Assembly: GCA_037783545.1 (NCBI GenBank) | Contig: JBBELK010000510.1 | Coordinates: 1-64,000, forward strand | Direction of reading: 5' to 3' | Length of the DNA: 64,000 nt | Source: Henricia sp. BOLD:AAB3569 | Taxonomy: Eukaryota; Echinodermata; Asteroidea; Spinulosida; Echinasteridae | Shown here: in pieces, positions 40,151 through 53,000 of the stretch | Layout of the letters: each line of letters begins with the position of its first letter | Numbering within the stretch: the first letter of the stretch is position 1 | Program-made: the position numbers and the translations under genes | The notes under the pieces: generated by a model | The model's database searches: none | Told to the model about the DNA's origin: nothing | Seen by the model: only the letters and a program-made list of their open reading frames with translations

Positions 40151-40552
40151 TTTTCTCTTGCCGAAAATTAGTCCAACAACCAACACATGGTATTTAGGCA
40201 AGCTTCAGTGCAAGGCCGAGGCTATAGAGCTGTCGGCTGACTTCAAGGGGTTGACTGCAGTAAATTTCTATTTAATAGACTTATAAAATGACCTCTTGTT
40301 TAATTCTTATTTTTCTATTAGCAATTTGTGTCTTTTATATCCATATTTAAATATTTGTTATTCAGGTAAATGTTATACTGTATTTTTATTTTTAAAAATA
40401 TAATTTGACCCTAAAACCACGTAATGAATTTCATAAATTTGGAATCCGACGTATACGAGTCACTCCATGAACATTGGGTTTAATCACTCAATTTTTCTTT
40501 TCATTTTTTTTGTTACAGTGACGGCAGCTAATTTTCATAATTTGCATATTTG
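40151..40552. other. Unassigned A+T-rich interior of the transposon, right side
   Basis: Follows the minisatellite and leads into the right inverted arm. Rich in T and A runs; no gene, repeat partner or recognised site apart from a degenerate extension of the octamer module near 40520-40552. Confidence 0.5.
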
Positions 40553-40902
40553 TCAGCTAATTTGCATAATTTAAAAAGATGTTACACTTAATTGAAAAAG
40601 ATGTTTATCATGTTCTCTGGCCATGGCCATAAAAACGTAATTTACACATGTACGTCGCTTTGAACAGATACCTACGTACAAAGTTGTATTGTAAAACGGT
40701 TTTCCTAATGGTGGCCGCTAATTTGCATAATTTGCATATTTGTGCTCACACTATTAATTCAGAAACATGTTTATCATGTAGAGTGACCATGCAAACACAG
40801 GTTTAGACACTTTATGCGCTTTGATTGGGCACCTAAATATAAAGTTACATTAAAAAGTATAATTTTCCTAATGGCGGCAGGTAATTTGCATATTATGCAA
40901 AT
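40540..40902. repeat. Subterminal repeats with ATGCAAAT octamers, right arm
   Basis: Mirror image of the left arm: octamers at 40540, 40560, 40721, 40730, 40884 and 40895 (either strand), each group next to a ttttcctaatgg(t/c)gg block. The spacing between groups is again about 160 bp. Confidence 0.75.
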
Positions 40903-41034
40903 TTGACACCTTTCCACCAAATATATGTTGGTAGACTTTTAGTATGATGTTCAGGAGACTTTACTGAAATGCATAGCACTCAAAACAATTCTGTTGCAAT
41001 TAGTGGTGGGTGTAACCCTAATTTGACTGGACTA
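40553..41034 (-). repeat. Right terminal inverted repeat of the transposon
   Basis: Inverted partner of 37566-38056. Read on the minus strand it begins TAGTCCAGTCAA and carries the same block order. It continues into a degenerate further octamer-containing stretch at about 40520-40553, not clearly present in the left arm. Confidence 0.9.
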
Positions 41035-41038
41035 AACG
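41035..41038. repeat. Right target-site duplication AACG of the transposon
   Basis: The satellite resumes here with aacggccgtacaaatg, repeating the AACG that precedes the insert at 37562-37565. Confidence 0.88.
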
Positions 41039-42943
41039 GCCGTACAAATGTACACCAGCGCGGCGCAGGGTGTCCCAACAGCCACGGTTAGGGGAATAAC
41101 CACGTAGCCGAGCTCCGTTTTCCCTAAACTCTGAAATTTCTCCGTCATTTCCCAGCGAAAATCTGTCAATTTTGCATGACAAGTGCGGAATATATACAGT
41201 TTGGAGCATGCAAAATTTGAAGTTGGTTGAAAAATTCCTTGATTTCCAAATTTGCCGGCATTTGGGACACACTTTGACCTAATTCCCGTCACAATCTGGG
41301 GTGAGTCAACGGCCGTACAAATGTACACCAGCGCGGCGCATGGTGTCCCAACAGCCACGGTTAGGGGAATAACCGCGTAGCCGAGCTCCGTTTTCCCTAA
41401 ACTCTGAAATTTCTCCGTCATTTCCCAGCGAAAATATGTCAATTTTGCATGACAAGTGCGGAATATATACAGTTTGGAGCATGCAAAATTTGAAGTTGGT
41501 TGGAAAATTCCTTGATTTCCAAATTTGCAGGCATTTGGGACACACTTTGACCTAATTCCCGTCACAATCCGGGGTGAGTCAACGGCCGTACAAATGTACA
41601 CCAGCGCGGCGCAGGGTGTCCCAACAGCCACGGTTAGGGGAATAACCACGTAGCCGAGCTCCGTTTTCCCTAAACTCTGAAATTTCTCCGTCATTTCCCA
41701 GCGAAAATCTGTCAATTTTGCATGACAAGTGCGGAATATATACAGTTTGGAGCATGCAAAATTTGAAGTTGGTTGAAAAATTCCTTGATTTCCAAATTTG
41801 CCGGCATTTGGGACACACTTTGACCTAATTCCCGTCACAATCTGGGGTGAGTCAACGGCCGTACAAATGCACACCAGCGCGGCGCATGGTGTCCCAACAG
41901 CCACGGTTAGGGGAATAACCGCGTAGCCGAGCTCCGTTTTCCCTAAACTCTGAAATTTCTCCGTCATTTCCCAGCGAAAATCTGTCAATTTTGCATGACA
42001 AGTGCGGAATATATACAGTTTGGAGCATGCAAAATTTGAAGTTGGTTGGAAAATTCCTTGATTTCCTAATTTGCAGGCATTTGGGACACACTTTGACCTA
42101 ATTCCCGTCACAATCCGGGGTGAGTCAACGGCCGTACAAATGTACACCAGCGCGGCGCAGGGTGTCACAACAGCCACGGTTAGGGGAATAACCACGTAGC
42201 CGAGCTCCGTTTTCCCTAAACTCTGAAATTTCTCCGTCATTTCCCAGCGAAAATCTGTCAATTTTGCATGACAAGTGCGGAATATATACAGTTTGGAGCA
42301 TGCAAAATTTGAAGTTGGTTGAAAAATTCCTTGATTTCCAAATTTGCCGGCATTTGGGACACACTTTGACCTAATTCCCGTCACAATCTGGGGTGAGTCA
42401 ACGGCCGTACAAATGTACACCAGCGCGGCGCATGGTGTCCCAACAGCCACGGTTAGGGGAATAACCGCGTAGCCGAGCTCCGTTTTCCCTAAACTCTGAA
42501 ATGTCTCCGTCATTTCCCAGCGAAAATCTGTCAATTTTGCATGACAAGTGCGGAATATATACAGTTTGGAGCAGGAAAAATTTGAAGTTGGTTGGAAAAT
42601 TCCTTGATTTCCAAATTTGCCGGCATTTGGGACACACTTTGACCTAACTCCCGTCACAATCCGGGGTGAGTCAACGGCCGTACAAATGTACACCAGCGCG
42701 GCGCAGGGTGTCCCAACAGCCACGGTTAGGGGAATAACCACGTAGCCGAGCTCCGTTTTCCCTAAACTCTGAAATTTCTCCGTCATTTCCCAGCGAAAAT
42801 CTGTCAATTTTGCATGACAAGTGCGGAATATATACAGTTTGGAGCATGCAAAATTTGAAGTTGGTTGGCAAATTCCTTGATTTCCAAATTTGCCGGCATT
42901 TGGGACACACTTTGACCTAATTCCCGTCACAATCTGGGGTGAG

Positions 42944-45640
42944 TCAACGGCCGTACAAATGTACACCAGCGCGGCGCAGGGTGTCCCAACAGCCACGGTT
43001 AGGGGAATAACCACGTAGCCGAGCTCCGTTTTCCCTAAACTCTGAAATTTCTCCGTCATTTCCCAGCGAAAATCTGTCAATTTTGCATGACAAGTGCGGA
43101 ATATATACAGTTTGGAGCATGCAAAATTTGAAGTTGGTTGGAAAATTCCTTGATTTCCAAATTTGCAGGCATTTGGGACACACTTTGACCTAATTCCCGT
43201 CACAATCCGGGGTGAGTCAACGGCCGTACAAATGTACACCAGCGCGGCGCAGGGTGTCCCAACAGCCACGGTTAGGGGAATAACCACGTAGCCGAGCTCC
43301 GTTTTCCCTAAACTCTGAAATTTCTCCGTCATTTCCCAGCGAAAATCTGTCAATTTTGCATGACAAGTGCGGAATATATACAGTTTGGAGCAGGGAAAAT
43401 TTGAAGTTGGTTGGAAAATTCCTTGATTTCCAAATTTGCCGGCATTTGGGACACACTTTGACCTAATTCCCGTCACAATCTGGGGTGAGTCAACGGCGGT
43501 ACAAATGTACACCAGCGCGGTTCAGGGTGTCCCAACAGCCACGGTTAGGGGAATAACCACGTAGCCGTACTCCGTTTTCCCTAAACTCTGAAATTTCTCC
43601 GTCATTTCCCAGCGAAAATCTGTCAATTTTGCATGACAAGTGCGGAATATATACAGTTTGGAGCATGCAAAATTTGAAGTTGGTTGAAAAATTCCTTGAT
43701 TTCCAAATTTGCCGGCATTTGGGACACACTTTGACCTAATTCCCGTCACAATCGGGGGTGAGTCAACGGCCGTACAAATGTACACCAGCGCGGCGCAGGG
43801 TGTCCCAACAGCCACGGTTAGGGGAATAACCACGTAGCCGAGCTCCGTTTTCCCTAAACTCTGAAATTTCTCCGTCATTTCCCAGCGAAAATCTGTCAAT
43901 TTTGCATGACAAGTGCGGAATATATACAGTTTGGAGCATGCAAAATTTGAAGTTGGTTGAAAAATTCCTTGATTTCCAAATTTGCCGGCATTTGGGACAC
44001 ACATTGACCTAATTCCCGTCACAATCTGGGGTGAGTCAACGGCCGTACAAATGTACACCAGCGCGGCGCATGGTGTCCCAACAGCCACGGTTAGGGGAAT
44101 AACCGCGTAGCCGAGCTCCGTTTTCCCTAAACTCTGAAATTTCTCCGTCATTTCCTAGCGAAAATCTATCAATTTTGCATGACAAATGCGGAATATATAC
44201 AGTTTGGAGCATGCAAAATTTGAAGTTGGTTGGAAAATTCCTTGATTTCCAAATTTGCAGGCATTTGGGACACACTTTGACCTAATTCCCGTCACAATCC
44301 GGGGTGAGTCAACGGCCGTACAAATGTACACCAGCGCGGCGCAGGGTGTCCCAACAGCCACGGTTAGGGGAATAACCACGTAGCCGAGCTCCGTTTTCCC
44401 TAAACTCTGAAATTTCTCCGTCATTTCCCAGCGAAAATCTGTCAATTTTGCATGACAAGTGCGGAATATATACAGTTTGGAGCATGCAAAAATTGAAGTT
44501 GGTTGAAAAATTCCTTGATTTCCAAATTTGCCGGCATTTGGGACACACTTTGACCTAATTCCCGTCACAATCTGGGGTGAGTCAACGGCCGTACAAATGT
44601 ACACCAGCGCGGTGCAGGGTGTCCCAACAGCCACGGTTAGGGGAATAACCACGTAGCCGAGCTCCGTTTTCCCTAAACTCTGAAATTTCTCCGTCATTTC
44701 CCAGCGAAAATCTGTCAATTTTGCATGACAAGTGCGGAATATATACAGTTTGGAGCATGCAAAATTTGAAGTTGGTTGGAAAATTCCTTGATTTCCAAAT
44801 TTGCAGGCATTTGGGACACACTTTGACCTAATTCCCGTCACAATCCGGGGTGAGTCAACGGCCGTACAAATGTACACCAGCGCGGCGCAGGGTGTCCCAA
44901 CAGCCACGGTTAGGGGAATAACCACGTAGCCGAGCTCCGTTTTCCCTAAACTCTGAAATTTCTCCGTCATTTCCCAGCGAAAATCTGTCAATTTTGCATG
45001 ACAAGTGCGGAATATATACAGTTTGGAGCATGCAAAATTTGAAGTTGGTTGAAAAATTCCTTGATTTCCAAATTTGCCGGCATTTGGGACACACTTTGAC
45101 CTAATTCCCGTCACAATCGGGGGTGAGTCAACGGCCGTACAAATGTACACCAGCGCGGCGCAGGGTGTCCCAACAGCCACGGTTAGGGGAATAACCACGT
45201 AGCCGAGCTCCGTTTTCCCTAAACTCTGAAATTTCTCCGTCATTTCCCAGCGAAAATCTGTCAATTTTGCATGACAAGTGCGGAATATATACAGTTTGGA
45301 GCATGCAAAATTTGAAGTTGGTTGAAAAATTCCTTGATTTCCAAATTTGCCGGCATTTGGGACACACATTGACCTAATTCCCGTCACAATCTGGGGTGAG
45401 TCAACGGCCGTACAAATGTACACCAGCGCGGCGCATGGTGTCCCAACAGCCACGGTTAGGGGAATAACCGCGTAGCCGAGCTCCGTTTTCCCTAAACTCT
45501 GAAATTTCTCCGTCATTTCCTAGCGAAAATCTATCAATTTTGCATGACAAATGCGGAATATATACAGTTTGGAGCATGCAAAATTTGAAGTTGGTTGGAA
45601 AATTCCTTGATTTCCAAATTTGCAGGCATTTGGGACACAC
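42944..45640. repeat. Duplicated satellite A block, copy 1 (partner 47314-50010)
   Basis: Ten consecutive unit variants recur in order 4,370 bp downstream (sixteen units plus two extra bases). Diagnostic shared markers are the unit with caacggcggtac, gcggttcagg and gccgtactccg (43490 and 47860), the acacattgacc junctions, and the catttcctagcg / aaatctatcaa / acaaatgcgg unit. Confidence 0.9.
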
Positions 45641-47313
45641 TTTGACCTAATTCCCGTCACAATCCGGGGTGAGTCAACGGCCGTACAAATGTACACCAGC
45701 GCGGCGCAGGGTGTCCCAACAGCCACGGTTAGGGGAATAACCACGTAGCCGAGCTCCGTTTTCCCTAAACTCTGAAATTTCTCCGTCATTTCCCAGCGAA
45801 AATCTGTCAATTTTGCATGACAAGTGCGGAATATATACAGTTTGGAGCATGCAAAATTTGAAGTTGGTTGGAAAATTCCTTGATTTCCAAATTTGCAGGC
45901 ATTTGGGACACACTTTGACCTAATTCCCGTCACAATCCGGGGTGAGTCAACGGCCGTACAAATGTACACCAGCGCGGCGCAGGGTGTCCCAACAGCCACG
46001 GTTAGGGGAATAACCACGTAGCCGAGCTCCGTTTTCCCTAAACTCTGAAATTTCTCCGTCATTTCCCAGCGAAAATCTGTCAATTTTGCATGACAAGTGC
46101 GGAATATATACAGTTTGGAGCATGCAAAATTTGAAGTTGGTTGAAAAATTCCTTGATTTCCAAATTTGCCGGCATTTGGGACACACTTTGACCTAATTCC
46201 CGTCACAATCGGGGGTGAGTCAACGGCCGTACAAATGTACACCAGCGCGGCGCAGGGTGTCCCAACAGCCACGGTTAGGGGAATAACCACGTAGCCGAGC
46301 TCCGTTTTCCCTAAACTCTGAAATTTCTCCGTCATTTCCCAGCGAAAATCTGTCAATTTTGCATGACAAGTGCGGAATATATACAGTTTGGAGCATGCAA
46401 AATTTGAAGTTGGTTGAAAAATTCCTTGATTTCCAAATTTGCCGGCATTTGGGACACACATTGACCTAATTCCCGTCACAATCTGGGGGTGAGTCAACGG
46501 CCGTACAAATGTACACCAGCGCGGCGCATGGTGTCCCAACAGCCACGGTTAGGGGAATAACCGCGTAGCCGAGCTCCGTTTTCCCTAAACTCTGAAATTT
46601 CTCCGTCATTTCCTAGCGAAAATCTATCAATTTTGCATGACAAATGCGGAATATATACAGTTTGGAGCATGCAAAATTTGAAGTTGGTTGGAAAATTCCT
46701 TGATTTCCAAATTTGCAGGCATTTGGGACACACTTTGACCTAATTCCCGTCACAATCCGGGGTGAGTCAACGGCCGTACAAATGTACACCAGCGCGGCGC
46801 AGGGTGTCCCAACAGCCACGGTTAGGGGAATAACCACGTAGCCGAGCTCCGTTTTCCCTAAACTCTGAAATTTCTCCGTCATTTCCCAGCGAAAATCTGT
46901 CAATTTTGCATGACAAGTGCGGAATATATACAGTTTGGAGCATGCAAAAATTGAAGTTGGTTGAAAAATTCCTTGATTTCCAAATTTGCCGGCATTTGGG
47001 ACACACTTTGACCTAATTCCCGTCACAATCTGGGGTGAGTCAACGGCCGTACAAATGTACACCAGCGCGGTGCAGGGTGTCCCAACAGCCACGGTTAGGG
47101 GAATAACCACGTAGCCGAGCTCCGTTTTCCCTAAACTCTGAAATTTCTCCGTCATTTCACAGCAAAAATCTGTCAATTTTGCATGACAAGTGCGGAATAT
47201 ATACAGTTTGGAGCATGCAAAATTTGAAGTTGGTTGGAAAATTCCTTGATTTCCAAATTTGCCGGCATTTGGGACACACTTTGACCTAATTCCCGTCACA
47301 ATCTGGGGGTGAG

Positions 47314-50010
47314 TCAACGGCCGTACAAATGTACACCAGCGCGGCGCAGGGTGTCCCAACAGCCACGGTTAGGGGAATAACCACGTAGCCGAGCTCCGTT
47401 TTCCCTAAACTCTGAAATTTCTCCGTCATTTCCCAGCGAAAATCTGTCAATTTTGCATGACAAGTGCGGAATATATACAGTTTGGAGCATGCAAAATTTG
47501 AAGTTGGTTGGAAAATTCCTTGATTTCCAAATTTGCAGGCATTTGGGACACACTTTGACCTAATTCCCGTCACAATCCGGGGTGAGTCAACGGCCGTACA
47601 AATGTACACCAGCGCGGCGCAGGGTGTCCCAACAGCCACGGTTAGGGGAATAACCACGTAGCCGAGCTCCGTTTTCCCTAAACTCTGAAATTTCTCCGTC
47701 ATTTCCCAGCGAAAATCTGTCAATTTTGCATGACAAGTGCGGAATATATACAGTTTGGAGCAGGGAAAATTTGAAGTTGGTTGGAAAATTCCTTGATTTC
47801 CAAATTTGCCGGCATTTGGGACACACTTTGACCTAATTCCCGTCACAATCTGGGGTGAGTCAACGGCGGTACAAATGTACACCAGCGCGGTTCAGGGTGT
47901 CCCAACAGCCACGGTTAGGGGAATAACCACGTAGCCGTACTCCGTTTTCCCTAAACTCTGAAATTTCTCCGTCATTTCCCAGCGAAAATCTGTCAATTTT
48001 GCATGACAAGTGCGGAATATATACAGTTTGGAGCATGCAAAATTTGAAGTTGGTTGAAAAATTCCTTGATTTCCAAATTTGCCGGCATTTGGGACACACT
48101 TTGACCTAATTCCCGTCACAATCGGGGGTGAGTCAACGGCCGTACAAATGTACACCAGCGCGGCGCAGGGTGTCCCAACAGCCACGGTTAGGGGAATAAC
48201 CACGTAGCCGAGCTCCGTTTTCCCTAAACTCTGAAATTTCTCCGTCATTTCCCAGCGAAAATCTGTCAATTTTGCATGACAAGTGCGGAATATATACAGT
48301 TTGGAGCATGCAAAATTTGAAGTTGGTTGAAAAATTCCTTGATTTCCAAATTTGCCGGCATTTGGGACACACATTGACCTAATTCCCGTCACAATCTGGG
48401 GTGAGTCAACGGCCGTACAAATGTACACCAGCGCGGCGCATGGTGTCCCAACAGCCACGGTTAGGGGAATAACCGCGTAGCCGAGCTCCGTTTTCCCTAA
48501 ACTCTGAAATTTCTCCGTCATTTCCTAGCGAAAATCTATCAATTTTGCATGACAAATGCGGAATATATACAGTTTGGAGCATGCAAAATTTGAAGTTGGT
48601 TGGAAAATTCCTTGATTTCCAAATTTGCAGGCATTTGGGACACACTTTGACCTAATTCCCGTCACAATCCGGGGTGAGTCAACGGCCGTACAAATGTACA
48701 CCAGCGCGGCGCAGGGTGTCCCAACAGCCACGGTTAGGGGAATAACCACGTAGCCGAGCTCCGTTTTCCCTAAACTCTGAAATTTCTCCGTCATTTCCCA
48801 GCGAAAATCTGTCAATTTTGCATGACAAGTGCGGAATATATACAGTTTGGAGCATGCAAAAATTGAAGTTGGTTGAAAAATTCCTTGATTTCCAAATTTG
48901 CCGGCATTTGGGACACACTTTGACCTAATTCCCGTCACAATCTGGGGTGAGTCAACGGCCGTACAAATGTACACCAGCGCGGTGCAGGGTGTCCCAACAG
49001 CCACGGTTAGGGGAATAACCACGTAGCCGAGCTCCGTTTTCCCTAAACTCTGAAATTTCTCCGTCATTTCCCAGCGAAAATCTGTCAATTTTGCATGACA
49101 AGTGCGGAATATATACAGTTTGGAGCATGCAAAATTTGAAGTTGGTTGGAAAATTCCTTGATTTCCAAATTTGCAGGCATTTGGGACACACTTTGACCTA
49201 ATTCCCGTCACAATCCGGGGTGAGTCAACGGCCGTACAAATGTACACCAGCGCGGCGCAGGGTGTCCCAACAGCCACGGTTAGGGGAATAACCACGTAGC
49301 CGAGCTCCGTTTTCCCTAAACTCTGAAATTTCTCCGTCATTTCCCAGCGAAAATCTGTCAATTTTGCATGACAAGTGCGGAATATATACAGTTTGGAGCA
49401 TGCAAAATTTGAAGTTGGTTGAAAAATTCCTTGATTTCCAAATTTGCCGGCATTTGGGACACACTTTGACCTAATTCCCGTCACAATCGGGGGTGAGTCA
49501 ACGGCCGTACAAATGTACACCAGCGCGGCGCAGGGTGTCCCAACAGCCACGGTTAGGGGAATAACCACGTAGCCGAGCTCCGTTTTCCCTAAACTCTGAA
49601 ATTTCTCCGTCATTTCCCAGCGAAAATCTGTCAATTTTGCATGACAAGTGCGGAATATATACAGTTTGGAGCATGCAAAATTTGAAGTTGGTTGAAAAAT
49701 TCCTTGATTTCCAAATTTGCCGGCATTTGGGACACACATTGACCTAATTCCCGTCACAATCTGGGGTGAGTCAACGGCCGTACAAATGTACACCAGCGCG
49801 GCGCATGGTGTCCCAACAGCCACGGTTAGGGGAATAACCGCGTAGCCGAGCTCCGTTTTCCCTAAACTCTGAAATTTCTCCGTCATTTCCTAGCGAAAAT
49901 CTATCAATTTTGCATGACAAATGCGGAATATATACAGTTTGGAGCATGCAAAATTTGAAGTTGGTTGGAAAATTCCTTGATTTCCAAATTTGCAGGCATT
50001 TGGGACACAC
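47314..50010. repeat. Duplicated satellite A block, copy 2 (partner 42944-45640)
   Basis: Same ordered variants as 42944-45640; the copies appear essentially identical by eye through the catttcctagcg unit near 49887, then diverge in unit order. Confidence 0.9.
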
Positions 50011-53000
50011 TTTGACCTAATTCCCGTCACAATCCGGGGTGAGTCAACGGCCGTACAAATGTACACCAGCGCGGCGCAGGGTGTCCCAACAGCCACGGTT
50101 AGGGGAATAACCACGTAGCCGAGCTCCGTTTTCCCTAAACTCTGAAATTTCTCCGTCATTTCCCAGCGAAAATCTGTCAATTTTGCATGACAAGTGCGGA
50201 ATATATACAGTTTGGAGCATGCAAAAATTGAAGTTGGTTGAAAAATTCCTTGATTTCCAAATTTGCCGGCATTTGGGACACACTTTGACCTAATTCCCGT
50301 CACAATCTGGGGTGAGTCAACGGCCGTACAAATGTACACCAGCGCGGTGCAGGGTGTCCCAACAGCCACGGTTAGGGGAATAACCACGTAGCCGAGCTCC
50401 GTTTTCCCTAAACTCTGAAATTTCTCCGTCATTTCCCAGCGAAAATCTGTCAATTTTGCATGACAAGTGCGGAATATATACAGTTTGGAGCATGCAAAAT
50501 TTGAAGTTGGTTGGAAAATTCCTTGATTTCCAAATTTGCAGGCATTTGGGACACACTTTGACCTAATTCCCGTCACAATCCGGGGTGAGTCAACGGCCGT
50601 ACAAATGTACACCAGCGCGGCGCAGGGTGTCCCAACAGCCACGGTTAGGGGAATAACCACGTAGCCGAGCTCCGTTTTCCCTAAACTCTGAAATTTCTCC
50701 GTCATTTCCTAGCGAAAATCTGTCAATTTTGCATGACAAGTGCGGAATATATACAGTTTGGAGCATGCAAAATTTGAAGTTGGTTGAAAAATTCCTTGAT
50801 TTCCAAATTTGCCGGCATTTGGGACACACTTTGACCTAATTCCCGTCACAATCTGGGGTGAGTCAACGGCCGTACAAATGTACACCAGCGCGGTGCAGGG
50901 TGTCCCAACAGCCACGGTTAGGGGAATAACCACGTAGCCGAGCTCCGTTTTCCCTAAACTCTGAAATTTCTCCGTCATTTCCCAGCGAAAATCTGTCAAT
51001 TTTGCATGACAAGTGCGGAATATATACAGTTTGGAGCATGCAAAATTTGAAGTTGGTTGGAAAATTCCTTGATTTCCAAATTTGCAGGCATTTGGGACAC
51101 ACTTTGACCTAATTCCCGTCACAATCCGGGGTGAGTCAACGGCCGTACAAATGTACACCAGCGCGGCGCAGGGTGTCCCAACAGCCACGGTTAGGGGAAT
51201 AACCACGTAGCCGAGCTCCGTTTTCCCTAAACTCTGAAATTTCTCCGTCATTTCCCAGCGAAAATCTGTCAATTTTGCATGACAAGTGCGGAATATATAC
51301 AGTTTGGAGAATGCAAAATTTGAAGTTGGTTGAAAAATTCCTTGATTTCCAAATTTGCCGGCATTTGGGACACACTTTGACCTAATTCCCGTCACAATCG
51401 GGGGTGAGTCAACAGCCGTACAAATGTACACCAGCGCGGCGCAGGGTGTCCCAACAGCCACGGTTAGGGGAATAACCACGTAGCCGAGCTCCGTTTTCCC
51501 TAAACTCTGAAATTTCTCCGTCATTTCCCAGCGAAAATCTGTCAATTTTGCATGACAAGTGCGGAATATATACAGTTTGGAGCAGGGAAAATTTGAAGTT
51601 GGTTGGAAAATTCCTTGATTTCCAAATTTGCCGGCATTTGGGACACACTTTGACCTAATTCCCGTCACAATCTGGGGTGAGTCAACGGCCGTACAAATAT
51701 ACACCAGCGCGGTGCAGGGTGTCCCAACAGCCACGGTTAGGGGAATAACCACGTAGCCGAGCTCCGTTTTCCCTAAACTCTGAAATTTCTCCGTCATTTC
51801 CCAGCGAAAATCTGTCAATTTTGCATGACAAGTGCGGAATATATACAGTTTGGAGCATGCAAAATTTGAAGTTGGTTAGAAAATTCCTTGATTTCCAAAT
51901 TTGCAGGCATTTGGGACACACTTTGACCTAATTCCCGTCACAATCCGGGGTGAGTCAACGGCCGTACAAATGTACACCAGCGCGGCGCAGGGTGTCCCAA
52001 CAGCCACGGTTAGGGGAATAACCACGTAGCCGAGCTCCGTTTTCCCTAAACTCTGAAATTTCTCCGTCATTTCCCAGCGAAAATCTGTCAATTTTGCATG
52101 ACAAGTGCGGAATATATACAGTTTGGAGCATGCAAAATTTGAAGTTGGTTGAAAAATTCCTTGATTTCCAAATTTGCCGGCATTTGGGACACACTTTGAC
52201 CTAATTCCAGTCACAATGGGGGGTGAGTCAACGGCCGTACAAATGTACACCAGCGCGGCGCAGGGTGTCCCAACAGCCACGGTTAGGGGAATAACCACGT
52301 AGCCGAGCTCCGTTTTCCCTAAACTCTGAAATTTCTCCGTCATTTCCCAGCGAAAATCTGTCAATTTTGCATGACAAGTGCGGAATATATACAGTTTGGA
52401 GCATGCAAAATTTGAAGTTGGTTGAAAAATTCCTTGATTTTCAAATTTGCCGGCATTTGGGACACACTTTGACCTAATTCCCGTCACAATCTGGGGTGAG
52501 TCAATGGCCGTACAAATGTACACCAGCGCGGCGCATGGTGTCCCAACAGCCACGGTTAGGGGAATAACCGCGTAGCCGAGCTCCGTTTTCCCTAAACTCT
52601 GAAATTTCTCCGTCATTTCCCAGCGAAAATCTGTCAATTTTGCATGACAAGTGCGGAATATATACAGTTTGGAGCATGCAAAATTTGAAGTTGGTTGGAA
52701 AATTCCTTGATTTCCAAATTTGCAGGCATTTGGGACACACTTTGACCTAATTCCCGTCACAATCCGGGGTGAGTCAACGGCTGTACAAATGTACACCAGC
52801 GCGGCGCAGGGTGTCCCAACAGCCACGGTTAGGGGAATAACCACGTAGCCGAGCTCCGTTTTCCCTAAACTCTGAAATTTCTCCGTCATTTCCCAGCGAA
52901 AATCTGTCAATTTTGCATGACAAGTGCGGAATATATACAGTTTGGAGCATGCAAAATTTGAAGTTGGTTGAAAAATTCCTTGATTTCCAAATTTGCCGGC

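Larger units (their letters stand above)
37566..41034. mobile_element. Non-autonomous foldback-like DNA transposon, 3,469 bp
   Basis: The insert begins TAGTCCAGTCAA and ends TTGACTGGACTA, a perfect 12-bp inverted terminus, flanked by AACG on both sides. Beyond the termini the two ends remain inverted copies of each other for about 490 bp with scattered substitutions and small indels. Removing the insert and one AACG restores a normal satellite A unit, so the boundaries are well supported. No transposase-like reading frame is present: interior open frames are short or are minisatellite translations. The long inverted arms with internal subrepeats resemble foldback elements. A 4-bp duplication is compatible with several superfamilies (for example Sola, Chapaev, Academ or Ginger); I cannot assign one. 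TA bases at the very ends belong to the element, because the empty site has no TA there, which argues against Tc1/mariner. It occurs once among about 195 units, so it inserted after most of the array expanded. Confidence 0.9.

Noticed and set aside
37566-41034. Tc1/mariner insertion with TA duplication
   Set aside because: TA is present at both ends, but the uninterrupted satellite unit has no TA at that point. AACG is what is duplicated.
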